Positions 22,705 to 29,899 of a DNA stretch of 32,508 nucleotides are shown here, piece after piece. The stretch is from CAZQBY01 sp964592405 [NCBI: uncultured archaeon]. Its GTDB lineage: Archaea; Altiarchaeota; Altiarchaeia; JAFGQM01. Under the pieces are notes generated by a model that saw only the letters and a program-made list of their open reading frames with translations, did no database searches and was not told the origin of the DNA. The position numbers were made by a program, and so were the translations under genes. Every line of letters begins with the position of its first letter. Within the stretch, counting starts at the first letter, position 1. The stretch is from assembly GCA_964592405.1 (NCBI GenBank), contig CAZQBY010000012.1, positions 1-32,508 on the forward strand. The letters are read 5' to 3'.

Positions 22705-23820
22705 CTAAACCCACCTTTTTAGGCTTTCCGGCTTGGTAAGATAGTTGTTCAGCTCACTGACCAGGGCACAGTATTGTTTGGGATCAAGGGGTTTTTTGTA
22801 GATATCCAGCAGGTTCAGCTTGCTGATCTTTCTTATGAAGAGTTGCCACCTCCCACGGGGCACCCCACCCATGTCAAACAACAGTGAAAGCTCGAATATG
22901 TTGGTTCCGAAGCTGGCGTATATCCTGTTCAGCAACTCCATTTCAGAGCTGCTCAATCTTTCTAATGCCTTGGCTACATCATACACTTCACCCTTTTTGA
23001 AGAGAAGATATGTCTGGGATATGGAAGGCAGATAGGGCTCAAGATAAGAGCGCAGTGCCGGTATGGACACATTAAAATCGCGTGCTACCCTTTCAATGGT
23101 AATATATCTCTGCTGGTCAATGGTATATAGGTAGTATGATATGGCGGCCAGAATGCGCGCAGTGGAGATATCTAGTGAGCGGTTGACCTTATCCAATATT
23201 TCATACAACCGTGGATCATCCCCTCCGGTGTGCTTCTGCAGCAGGGTCTTGGCTCTCTCAACAGGGTTCATGCCACCCTCATAGAACCCCATATAGTCGC
23301 GAAGCGTCGAGGTGGATATCTCATAGCGCTTGGCGATGTCAGTGAGTGAGACCTCCCTGCCGTTCTTATAGAGTGAGATATAAACGGATGCCGCAGCCAT
23401 CGCGGCCGGATTTGTGTTACTTCTCTGGCTGCTGAGATTCTTATAGAGCTTGTCAAGAACCTTGAGTGCTTCTCTCAGATCTACACCAAATAGGCTGTTT
23501 TCCAATATCTTCTTCGCAGTTTCAATGGAACTTGTAGTCGGATAAGTCCGCAGATACTCGCGGAGCGTTGCAGAGGATATCCTGAATCCGGAGGAGGTGC
23601 TCTCAAGTGTTACAGACTGGCCCTTACGTGTGAGGTAGATGTGGGAAGAAGCCGCTGCCAGCGCACGGGGATGGAGGTATCCGCGTCTCTTGGATAATTC
23701 AAGGGCAAGGTTCCTGCATATCTCAAGAACCTCCTCAAGTTCCTCCCCCGCATGCTTCTCTTTTAAATATCTCGTAGCACCCCTAAGAGCAAAACTCTCT
23801 TTCATATTCCCAAAAAACAC
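22705..23820 (-). CDS. Protein with three tandem cyclin/TFB-like repeats and a C-terminal winged-helix-like part
   Basis: The 371-residue protein has three related repeats, about 85-88 residues apart, at roughly 27-93, 114-180 and 203-263. Each runs from a helix pair through P/A-AAAS-Y to a helix-turn-helix-like end: FRISSATLREYL, YEISTSTLRDYM, FNVSIPALRSYL. This resembles the second cyclin repeat of TFB (AAA.lY... EIAEVAGVTEVTIRNRY), but TFB has two repeats and a zinc ribbon, absent here. Residues 290-345 may form a winged helix. Start is GTG at 23820 or ATG at 23805. It is divergent from a winged-helix regulator gene. Likely a DNA-binding or initiation-related factor (inference). Confidence 0.7.
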   Translation of the reverse strand: MFFGNMKESFALRGATRYLKEKHAGEELEEVLEICRNLALELSKRRGYLHPRALAAASSHIYLTRKGQSVTLESTSSGFRISSATLREYLRTYPTTSSIETAKKILENSLFGVDLREALKVLDKLYKNLSSQRSNTNPAAMAAASVYISLYKNGREVSLTDIAKRYEISTSTLRDYMGFYEGGMNPVERAKTLLQKHTGGDDPRLYEILDKVNRSLDISTARILAAISYYLYTIDQQRYITIERVARDFNVSIPALRSYLEPYLPSISQTYLLFKKGEVYDVAKALERLSSSEMELLNRIYASFGTNIFELSLLFDMGGVPRGRWQLFIRKISKLNLLDIYKKPLDPKQYCALVSELNNYLTKPESLKRWV

Positions 23821-23846
23821 CCCACTTATTGTGGCTCAAGATTATT

Positions 23847-23874
23847 GTCAAAAGTCAAGAGTCAAAAATCAAGA
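23847..23874. repeat. Four 7-bp tandem near-repeats
   Basis: GTCAAAA, GTCAAGA, GTCAAAA, ATCAAGA follow each other without gaps, 27 bases before the GTG start of the three-repeat protein on the opposite strand. They could be half-sites for a regulator or simple slippage sequence. Confidence 0.5.
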
Positions 23875-23912
23875 ATTTACAAAAACCAAAAGTACTATAC
23901 TAAAAGCATAAA

Positions 23913-23938
23913 CTATAAAAAAGCTACGTTTTTTATAG
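23913..23938. promoter_or_regulatory. Inverted TATA repeat, possible bidirectional promoter
   Basis: CTATAAAAAA (23913-23922) and TTTTTTATAG (23929-23938) form perfect 10-bp inverted arms around GCTACG. Each strand thus carries a TATAAAAAA box. On the minus strand it would start the three-repeat gene transcript near 23907 with a leader of about 87 bases; on the plus strand it would be upstream of a second, nearer TATA box of the winged-helix gene. A hairpin terminator is an alternative. Confidence 0.45.
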
Positions 23939-24009
23939 GATTTTTAGTGTTTTATAAAATATATTTTTTGAAACATTAGTATTCTGTATCGGGGCACAAA
24001 AGAGAGGCA

Positions 24010-24051
24010 TTTTTATAAGTAGTGTCGTGATATAATCACGACTTTGGGTGA
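24010..24051 (+). promoter_or_regulatory. TATA box, perfect dyad operator and ribosome binding site of the winged-helix gene
   Basis: tttttata at 24010-24017 predicts a start near 24040. GTCGTGAT-ATA-ATCACGAC (24024-24042) is a perfect dyad with 8-bp arms and covers the space between TATA box and predicted start, where a bound repressor would block polymerase. GGGTGAG at 24045-24051 is a good Shine-Dalgarno sequence 7 bases before the ATG. Autoregulation by the encoded DNA-binding protein is the simplest reading (inference). Confidence 0.6.
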
Positions 24052-24058
24052 GTGAATC

Positions 24059-24622
24059 ATGACTAAGAACGGGAGGAGTGGGACTGCCGGGACTGGCGAA
24101 ACCGAGGCGTTTGTTCCACAAAAATACAGCCTCAGCCTTGTGGATCAGCTAAAGGAGCTGACCGAGGTGACTGAGAAATACAAGGCAGTGGCCGAGAACC
24201 CCTTCATGTTCTCACAGATATTTCTCGGCCTCAAGGCGGCCATAGATAATTTCAACTCACTGATCCTTGAACTGAACAAGCGCCTGGCCGCAATAGAAAA
24301 AAGGATGGCCGGCTTGGAGTCTGTAAAGAGTCATGATACCGTCACACTCAGCAAAAAGGATCAGGATGTCTTTGATTTTGTAAGTTCTCATGGAAAGGTT
24401 TCAGCCGAGGATTTGCAGAAGGAATTCAATTATAAGGGAAAGCATGCTGCCTCTGCCCGACTGAACAAGCTCTTCACCATGGGCGTGCTCGACAAGATTC
24501 ACTCTGGCAGGACTGTTTACTACATAGCTCCCAAGCCCAATCCCCATGATTCATCTGGGAGTTCATCTTGGAGTTCGTCTGGGAGGGAACCTCACTTTAC
24601 TGAAAGCAAACCACATATATAG
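24059..24622 (+). CDS. Coiled-coil winged-helix DNA-binding protein
   Basis: The 187-residue protein has a polar N-terminus, a helical region with a coiled coil at about 25-95 (LVDQLKELTEVTEKY; LILELNKRLAAIEKRMAGL), and a winged helix at about 99-160: LSKKDQDVFDFVSSHGKVSAEDLQ, then AASARLNKLFTMGVLDKI and a wing HSGRTVYYI. The tail is Ser-rich. The coiled coil suggests a dimer, which suits the dyad operator just upstream of its own gene. It is divergent from the three-repeat TFB-like gene. It is probably a local transcription regulator; ligand and targets are unknown. Confidence 0.75.
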   Translation: MTKNGRSGTAGTGETEAFVPQKYSLSLVDQLKELTEVTEKYKAVAENPFMFSQIFLGLKAAIDNFNSLILELNKRLAAIEKRMAGLESVKSHDTVTLSKKDQDVFDFVSSHGKVSAEDLQKEFNYKGKHAASARLNKLFTMGVLDKIHSGRTVYYIAPKPNPHDSSGSSSWSSSGREPHFTESKPHI

Positions 24623-24649
24623 CATATATAGAGCTATAGAGCTGTATTG

Positions 24650-24890
24650 CAACAACCCAAGCCAACCCAGGGGACCGGGCCCGCAGGGGTCTGGTATCAC
24701 CGTTTAAGGGAAAATCCACAGGAGGCCGGCCCGCCTTGCGGGACTGAAAGGTCCTGAACAAGGGTTTTGGATCTTTCCCAAGCGGTTTCCAGCCGGGCCA
24801 GACAGCCTGGAACGGAAACCGTCAGGCTTACCACCCCCATGCAGGCGTAAGAGCCTGAAAGCCCAACGGCGCCGCAGGGCGCCGGGCCTC
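24650..24890 (+). ncRNA. Candidate structured RNA between the winged-helix gene and trpD
   Basis: Hairpins seen: CAGGA (24719-24723) with TCCTG (24752-24756) around CCCGC-CTT-GCGGG (24730-24742); CGGTTTCC (24783-24790) with GGAAACCG (24814-24821); CAGG-CTTAC (24823-24831) with GTAAG-AG-CCTG (24847-24857); GGCGCC (24868-24873) with GGCGCC (24878-24883) around GCAG. The part is clearly GC-rich in an otherwise AT-rich gap and has TATA-like sequence about 25 bases before it. I compared it by eye with RNase P and SRP RNA cores and found no convincing match on either strand. Strand is uncertain because the helices are symmetric; plus is preferred from the promoter. A remnant mobile element is possible. 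Confidence 0.45.
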
Positions 24891-25026
24891 TACTTCTTTC
24901 GGCACACTTCCCCCTCAGCATCCCATTCAGCACATCTCATCACCAAAAATGCTTTAGCAAAATGCTTTATTAGTGCTTTTCTGGGTCTTACATCCTATTT
25001 ATCTTATTTATTATCCTGCATATTCT

Positions 25027-25048
25027 AATCTACAGGCCAAATCTACAG
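25027..25048 (+). promoter_or_regulatory. Two 9-bp direct repeats before trpD
   Basis: AATCTACAG occurs at 25027-25035 and 25040-25048, 13 bases apart, just before the trpD ATG at 25055. AT-rich TATA-like sequence lies at about 24995-25025. The repeats sit where a repressor would cover the transcription start. No TGTACA-type TrpY box is seen. Confidence 0.35.
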
Positions 25049-25054
25049 ACAGAT

Positions 25055-26071
25055 ATGGATGAAATTCTCAGAAAGCTGGACTCTGGACAGAATCTTACTC
25101 CAGAGGAGGCTGAAAGAGCGATGTCAGCCATAATGGGAGGGAGAGCAAGTAATCAGGAGATTAAATCCTTTCTCTTGGGGCTTAAGGAGAAGGGTGAGAC
25201 TATTGATGAGATTGCGGCCTTTACCCGTGTCCTTATGAGATTTGCAGCCAAGGTGGAATGCACTCCTGAAATCGCAGGCCGCCTGGTGGACACCTGTGGT
25301 TCGGGCGGAGATGTGCTGGATACATTCAACATCTCAACAACTGCCGCCTTTGTTGTTGCAGGGGCAGGTGTGCCTGTCGCCAAGCACGGAAACCGCTCCG
25401 TTTCCTCCAAAAGCGGAAGTGTCGATGTCTTGGAGCAGCTTGGGGTGAATATAAATCTAAATGCTGAAAGCGTGCGCAGATGCATAGAAGAGGCAGGAAT
25501 AGGTTTCATGTATGCACCCGCATTCCATACCGCCATGAAGAATGTGGCACAAGCGCGCAGGGAACTGGCTACCCGAACAGTGTTCAACATACTGGGGCCG
25601 CTGATAAGTCCGGCAGGAGTCAAACATCAGCTTTACGGAATCTTTGACCATGCTCTTACAGAGAAGCTGGCAGGCGTGCTGAAGCGCATGGGAAGCGTGC
25701 ATGCATTGGTAGTTCACGGCATGGATGGGCTGGATGAGCTGTCCACCATTGGCAAGACGAAGGTTTCAGAGCTGAGGAACGGAGTAGTAACATCATATTA
25801 TATAGAACCAGAGGATTATGGTCTCAGAAGGACAGAACCAGAGCAGCTTCTGGGAGGAGGCCCAAAAGAAAATGCAGAGATACTTATGGCAATACTGGAG
25901 GGCGAGCATGGGCCAAAGCGTGATATCGTGGTCCTAAACGCCGGTGCTGCCATATATGCTGCAGATGCTGCACGGACACTCAAGGCCGGGATTGAGATGG
26001 CCAATGACAGCATAGATTCCGACAGAGCCATGGATAGGCTGCAGAAGCTCATAGAGGTATCGAATGGCTGA
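25055..26071 (+). CDS. trpD: Anthranilate phosphoribosyltransferase
   Basis: TrpD joins anthranilate to PRPP in tryptophan synthesis. The 338-residue protein has normal length and motifs: GSGGD at 82-86 for PRPP, NIST, KHGNRSVSSKSG at 110-121 and the RTVFNILGPL segment. The first gene of a trpD-trpC-trpF operon; its end overlaps trpC by 8 bases. No glutamine amidotransferase fusion is present, and trpE, trpG, trpA and trpB are not in the window. Confidence 0.97.
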   Translation: MDEILRKLDSGQNLTPEEAERAMSAIMGGRASNQEIKSFLLGLKEKGETIDEIAAFTRVLMRFAAKVECTPEIAGRLVDTCGSGGDVLDTFNISTTAAFVVAGAGVPVAKHGNRSVSSKSGSVDVLEQLGVNINLNAESVRRCIEEAGIGFMYAPAFHTAMKNVAQARRELATRTVFNILGPLISPAGVKHQLYGIFDHALTEKLAGVLKRMGSVHALVVHGMDGLDELSTIGKTKVSELRNGVVTSYYIEPEDYGLRRTEPEQLLGGGPKENAEILMAILEGEHGPKRDIVVLNAGAAIYAADAARTLKAGIEMANDSIDSDRAMDRLQKLIEVSNG

Positions 26072-26825
26072 TGGTATGCTTGAGCAGATAATTGAGAAAA
26101 CCAGAAGTGAACTGGAGCTTAGAAAGTGCAAGATACCTGCAGACATGTTTGACCTTGAGGGCAGCACCAAGAGCCTGAAAAAGGCCATCCGTTCTGCCAA
26201 GGGCAATGCGGTCATAACGGAGATAAAACCCGCATCCCCCAGTGAGGGCATGCTCCGGAAACCTGATGTTGAGAATCTTGCACGCCAGATGGAAAATGGG
26301 GGGGCAGTCGCCATTTCGGTTCTCACCGAGCCGTTCTACTTTCATGGAAGTCTGAACAACCTGAAAAGGGCCAAGAGTGCTACAAACCTTCCTATCATCC
26401 GGAAGGATTTTATAATAGATAGGTATCAGTTGCTTGAAGCAAAGCACTACGGTGCTGATGCAGTTCTTCTTATGGTGGCGGTTTTGGGCAGGCAGACCAA
26501 GGTTTTCTATGAGATGGCCCGCAACCTGGGTATGGAAGCCATTGTTGAGATTCATGACCCGGATGAGGTGGACATCGCCCTATCCTCCGGTTCTGAGATA
26601 ATAGGCATAAACAACCGTAATCTGGAGAATCTGATCGTGGACCTGAACACGACCAAGGAACTTGCCTCCCGAATACCAAAGAACAGGGTGACAATCTCGG
26701 AGAGTGGCATCAGGACAAGAGAGGATCTGGATTTCGTTTTGGGATATGTGGATGCTGCCCTGATCGGCACAAGCCTTATGCTTGCAGATGATGTTCAGGA
26801 GGCCGTGAGGAGACTTGTCAAATGA
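26064..26825 (+). CDS. trpC: Indole-3-glycerol phosphate synthase
   Basis: TrpC closes the indole ring from carboxyphenylamino-deoxyribulose phosphate. The 253-residue TIM barrel shows ITEIKPASPSEG (substrate lysine), IRKDFIIDRYQLLEAK, GINNRNL, TISESGI and ALIGTSLM, all in family order. It overlaps trpD by 8 bases and trpF by 4, so the three proteins are probably made together. It is not fused to TrpF. Confidence 0.97.
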   Translation: MADGMLEQIIEKTRSELELRKCKIPADMFDLEGSTKSLKKAIRSAKGNAVITEIKPASPSEGMLRKPDVENLARQMENGGAVAISVLTEPFYFHGSLNNLKRAKSATNLPIIRKDFIIDRYQLLEAKHYGADAVLLMVAVLGRQTKVFYEMARNLGMEAIVEIHDPDEVDIALSSGSEIIGINNRNLENLIVDLNTTKELASRIPKNRVTISESGIRTREDLDFVLGYVDAALIGTSLMLADDVQEAVRRLVK

Positions 26826-27487
26826 CGCTGGTAAAGATATGTGGACTGACCAATGCCGAGGATACCCGCATGGCCATGGATCTGGGTGCAGATCTTCTGG
26901 GCTTTGTCAATGCCGAGGGTTCTCCCCGCTACCTGACACCGGATGAAATAGCCAGGATAATATCAGAAGTCCAGCCGGTCGTGCCCACAGTCCTGGTAAC
27001 CCATCTTCAGGATGTGGATCAGATCCTCAATAATTTTGATGCTGCTACGACAGATATCCTCCAGCTTCATGCCCCCCTGACCTTGGATGATTACAGGAGG
27101 ATAATGGAGGCGGTCCCAGTGGTCATAGCCAATGTTTCAGTAGATGCGGACCAGAGGGTGCTAACCAGGGAACTCAGAGAACGCGTTTACAGGCTCTCGG
27201 AAATCGTCAGTTATATACTTCTTGACACACGCTTTGGGGGGGAGATAGGCGGAACCGGCAGAAGCTATGACTGGTCTATAGCAGCAGCTCTGAAGGCGGT
27301 CTCACATAAACCTATCATTATCGCTGGTGGACTCAACTCCGACAATGTAGCGGAGGCTGTAAGACAGGTTCATCCCTTTGCTGTGGATGTCTCCAGCGGT
27401 GTAGAATCTGCACCCGGCAGGAAAGATGTGGAAATGATGAGAGCCTTCATAGAGAATGCCAAAATGCATAAATATCAGGGTGCCTAA
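26822..27487 (+). CDS. trpF: Phosphoribosylanthranilate isomerase
   Basis: TrpF catalyses the Amadori rearrangement between the TrpD and TrpC steps. The 221-residue barrel has VKICGLTNAEDTRMA (catalytic Cys region), LQLHA, LLDTRFGGEIGGTGRSYDW with the catalytic Asp, IIAGGLNSDNV and DVSSGVE near the end. It starts in an ATGA overlap with trpC and its TAA overlaps the stop of the convergent small membrane protein gene. Confidence 0.96.
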   Translation: MTLVKICGLTNAEDTRMAMDLGADLLGFVNAEGSPRYLTPDEIARIISEVQPVVPTVLVTHLQDVDQILNNFDAATTDILQLHAPLTLDDYRRIMEAVPVVIANVSVDADQRVLTRELRERVYRLSEIVSYILLDTRFGGEIGGTGRSYDWSIAAALKAVSHKPIIIAGGLNSDNVAEAVRQVHPFAVDVSSGVESAPGRKDVEMMRAFIENAKMHKYQGA

Positions 27488-27903
27488 ACCTCCCTTATGA
27501 GGAACCACTTGTCGCAGTTGGCACCGGATTCCTTCATAATCTCCATAACAGTCTCATTGATAGCATAGCACACACGCAAAACCTCTTTTGGCTCAGTCCC
27601 TGCAGGAGGTTTTTCAACCACTCCAGAGGGCTGACCGGTATATATGGTATATACATATATACCCAATATCAGTATGGCTGCAACAGCTACTATAACGGCA
27701 GCTATCCGCCCCCTGTTATCTGTCCTCTTCCTTTTGGGCCTTCTGACTATTTTCTTTCTGTCTACATTTGCTATGACAGTCTTTATATCTTCTGGGTCGT
27801 AACCTGATTCTGTCATTGCCCTTCTGAGTGACTCGAGGGTTCTGCCATCCCTCAGCCCAGCTTCTACAGCCTCTGCCAGCCTCTTTATCTCAGATTCATC
27901 CAT
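27484..27903 (-). CDS. Single-pass membrane protein, function unknown
   Basis: With the ATG at 27903 it has 139 residues. An N-terminal helical segment (MDESEIKRLAEAVEAGL, LRRAMTESGYDPEDI) is followed by a basic stretch (KRKRTDNRGR), one membrane helix (about 65-87) and a C-terminal part with two Cys. The orientation suggests a cytoplasmic N-terminus. A TATA box (aggtataaaa, 27930-27921 on the minus strand) sits at leaderless distance from 27903. The open frame extends to 28059, but that would add an atypical N-terminus and cover the promoter region, so I reject it. Function is not recognised. Confidence 0.7.
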   Translation of the reverse strand: MDESEIKRLAEAVEAGLRDGRTLESLRRAMTESGYDPEDIKTVIANVDRKKIVRRPKRKRTDNRGRIAAVIVAVAAILILGIYVYTIYTGQPSGVVEKPPAGTEPKEVLRVCYAINETVMEIMKESGANCDKWFLIREV

Positions 27904-27946
27904 ACCTATCCTATTACCGATTTTATACCTTTTAACTTGTATGCTT

Positions 27947-27980
27947 AAAAAATATTCCGTGCCAAAAAATATTCCGTGCC
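27947..27980. repeat. Perfect 17-bp tandem duplication
   Basis: AAAAAATATTCCGTGCC occurs twice without a gap (27947-27963 and 27964-27980) in the 140-base divergent promoter region of two membrane protein genes. Confidence 0.9.
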
Positions 27981-28043
27981 AAGACAATAGATGTATATCA
28001 GACAATAATATCAGGTTTTTCTTATCCATATGCTTATTATTGC

Positions 28044-28589
28044 ATGAATTCACTCTCAAAGTTGCAGGTGTTGATGGCAGGGTTTCTGCTCCTTATTGTA
28101 GCCGCCTTCATAATTGAGCTGACACTTGTCATCCCCGCCCTGATGCTTTTCATCCTCCAGTTTCCTGTTGTCCGGAGCGGTCTCAGAAGGGACTATCCCG
28201 AGGACTGGGCAAAGTATACCGCGCTCATTCTAATCTATGAGGCAATACTTGCAGCAGTGTTCTTCATAATGGCAACCACCCCCCGCTCCTATATGGATAT
28301 TGGGGCCGTCTATAACATCTTCCTGATTCTCATATTTGTCATAGTCTTGGTGATAGCCATGCGCTACCTAATTGTGAGGAGCTACTGCTATGGAACTGTC
28401 CTGTTCTCAGCAGGTAAATGGGCGGGCGTTCATCTTAAAAGCGATCTGTTCTCAAAGGTTAATGAAGCAGATTATGCAGTAAGGAACCCGCTGAATCTCA
28501 AGCTTAAGAAAGGCAACCGCGTGAAAGTGAGTGTACGTAGGGGCATGGCCAATTCTGTTCCTACAGATATTATTGAGGTGGTTAAATGA
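28044..28589 (+). CDS. Archaeal membrane protein, possibly DUF2101-like
   Basis: The 181-residue protein has four hydrophobic segments at about 8-26, 27-43, 60-80 and 90-112, then a soluble part of about 70 residues with YGTVLFSAGKWAGVHLKSDLFSKV and PLNLKLKKGNRVKVSVRRG, which looks like a small beta barrel. I associate this pattern with an archaeal family of unknown function found near prepilin peptidase genes, but the name is uncertain. It ends in an ATGA overlap with the PIN-like gene, first of a three-gene coupled set with the prepilin peptidase. Confidence 0.6.
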   Translation: MNSLSKLQVLMAGFLLLIVAAFIIELTLVIPALMLFILQFPVVRSGLRRDYPEDWAKYTALILIYEAILAAVFFIMATTPRSYMDIGAVYNIFLILIFVIVLVIAMRYLIVRSYCYGTVLFSAGKWAGVHLKSDLFSKVNEADYAVRNPLNLKLKKGNRVKVSVRRGMANSVPTDIIEVVK

Positions 28590-28960
28590 CCCTGCCAATC
28601 GGCTCTATTTTGGGAAAAATAACCAGCAGAAACAACTTTGTGGTCAGCCGTGCCCTCTTTGAACAGCAGAAAAACAAAAATGAGATCTACAAACTAAAAC
28701 AGGCTTTTACACCGCATGCAGACCAAAAAATATACACTGCATTCAGAACCGCCTATCCATTCCTTATCGATATGCCTCTGGACAGCAGGGACCAGCAGAA
28801 GGCCAAGGCTCTTGCCACCTCCCTGACGCTTTCCATGGAGGAGGCTGCAGATCTCTATCTTGCCAAGAAACTCGGCTGCACGCTCGCCATAACCGAGAAA
28901 CAGATATGGCTTGAAAAGGCTGCCAAGAAGGCGCATGTAAAAACAAGGGTATTCCTATGA
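28586..28960 (+). CDS. Small PIN-like protein, probably degenerate
   Basis: The 124-residue soluble protein ends like a PIN domain: an A...LA...LS..EA..LYLAKKLG helix, a strand plus TEK where active PIN domains have TDD, then a helix and AHVKTRVFL. The N-terminal strand (NNFVVSRALFEQ) has no clear active-site Asp. It may therefore bind RNA or protein rather than cut. The same layout appears in the cytoplasmic tail of the surface protein at 1-1533. It overlaps both neighbours by 4 bases (ATGA), so its product is made with the membrane protein and the prepilin peptidase. Confidence 0.55.
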   Translation: MTLPIGSILGKITSRNNFVVSRALFEQQKNKNEIYKLKQAFTPHADQKIYTAFRTAYPFLIDMPLDSRDQQKAKALATSLTLSMEEAADLYLAKKLGCTLAITEKQIWLEKAAKKAHVKTRVFL

Positions 28961-29832
28961 TGGATTTTCTGCTACCAAACCTCGTAATGTTTCTCACAGC
29001 ACTTGGTTTCTCGCTCTCTTCCTCTTACTACGACCTGAAGACAGGCGAGATTCCGGACAGGTTCACGCTGGGGCTGGTGGCAGTCGCCTTGGTGCTGAGG
29101 ACGGGCTTCTCCGCCCTACTGGCCGACTTTACTTACCTCCTTGATGGCATCCTCGTTGGTGGAATATTCTTCGGCTTTGGTGCCGCATTATTCTACACTG
29201 GCGGCTGGGGCGGAGGGGATGCCAAGCTAATAGCCGGCATAGGAGCGGCTTTAGGCGGGCTTACTGCCCCTTCAATAATCGACTCCTCACTCACCATATT
29301 CCCTGCATTTTTCGGCATGCTGGTGGCGCTTTCCGTGGTGGCCATACCATACTCACTGGCCTATGCCCTCATCCTGTCCTTCAGGTCCCCAAGGGTCTTC
29401 CGCCTCACTTACAACCGCCTGAGGGGGGGCTGGTTCCCTTTCGTGCTCGCGTGCGTGGTTAGCGTCGCGATGGTGGCTGTCCTCAAGCCCTACAACACTC
29501 TCATGGCTCTCGCTCTGCTCTCACCGCCCGCCTTCTATGTCCTCATCATCTTCGTGCGCGCGGTGGAGGAGCTGGCCATGCAGAAGGAGATCAGTGTGGA
29601 TGAACTCAAGGAGGGCGACATGGTTGTTGAGGACCTTGTGGCCGACGGCGAGAAGATAATCAGCAGGAGAAACATGGACGGGATATCCGAGGAATCCCTT
29701 GAGAAGCTCAGGAAAGCAAAGAAGAAGCCGAAGAAGGTCAAGATAAAATGGGGCATCAGGTTCGCCCCCGCGTTCCCGCTCGCGATACTGCTGAGCCCGT
29801 TCTGGACCAAGATAATTGCGACCTTGATATGA
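28957..29832 (+). CDS. Archaeal type IV prepilin / preflagellin peptidase (A24 family)
   Basis: The enzyme cuts class III signal peptides from pilins and archaellins at the membrane. The 291-residue protein has the two catalytic aspartates: Asp26 in SYYDLKTGEIPD and Asp88 in GGWGGGDAKL (GxGD). Six or seven membrane helices are present, and a soluble loop near 205-260 (ISVDELKEGDMVVED) precedes the last helix, matching the C-terminal A24 domain of archaeal members. It starts in an ATGA overlap with the PIN-like gene. No pilin gene is visible in the window, so substrates lie elsewhere. Confidence 0.9.
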   Translation: MMDFLLPNLVMFLTALGFSLSSSYYDLKTGEIPDRFTLGLVAVALVLRTGFSALLADFTYLLDGILVGGIFFGFGAALFYTGGWGGGDAKLIAGIGAALGGLTAPSIIDSSLTIFPAFFGMLVALSVVAIPYSLAYALILSFRSPRVFRLTYNRLRGGWFPFVLACVVSVAMVAVLKPYNTLMALALLSPPAFYVLIIFVRAVEELAMQKEISVDELKEGDMVVEDLVADGEKIISRRNMDGISEESLEKLRKAKKKPKKVKIKWGIRFAPAFPLAILLSPFWTKIIATLI

Positions 29833-29899
29833 TATCCCTGATATAATATTTTTATACCAACTGCCATAAACTTAAGAGTTTATTCACATATTCATCCGA

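Larger units (their letters stand above)
24623..25054. other. 432-base stretch without a protein gene
   Basis: It holds, in order, TATA-like sequence (24611-24632), a GC-rich run of hairpins (about 24650-24890), an AT-rich stretch with repeated tgcttt words (24950-24980) and the trpD promoter region. A 78-codon minus-strand frame in the GC-rich part has Cys/Gly/Ser-rich, non-protein-like composition. Confidence 0.7.

Noticed and set aside
24650-24890. RNase P RNA or SRP RNA
   Set aside because: The GAGGAAAGTCC and ACAGAA..GGCTTA cores of RNase P and the GGAAG..AGCA loop of SRP helix 8 were not found on either strand; only a loose aagggaaaatcc resemblance exists.
24697-24933. Minus-strand frame of 78 codons in the GC-rich gap
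   Set aside because: It overlaps strong hairpins and has Cys/Gly/Ser-rich composition; more likely a by-product of structured RNA sequence.
27904-28059. Longer start at 28059 for the small membrane protein on the minus strand
   Set aside because: It would include the tandem duplication and the TATA box as coding sequence and overlap the start of the divergent gene; the ATG at 27903 fits the promoter.
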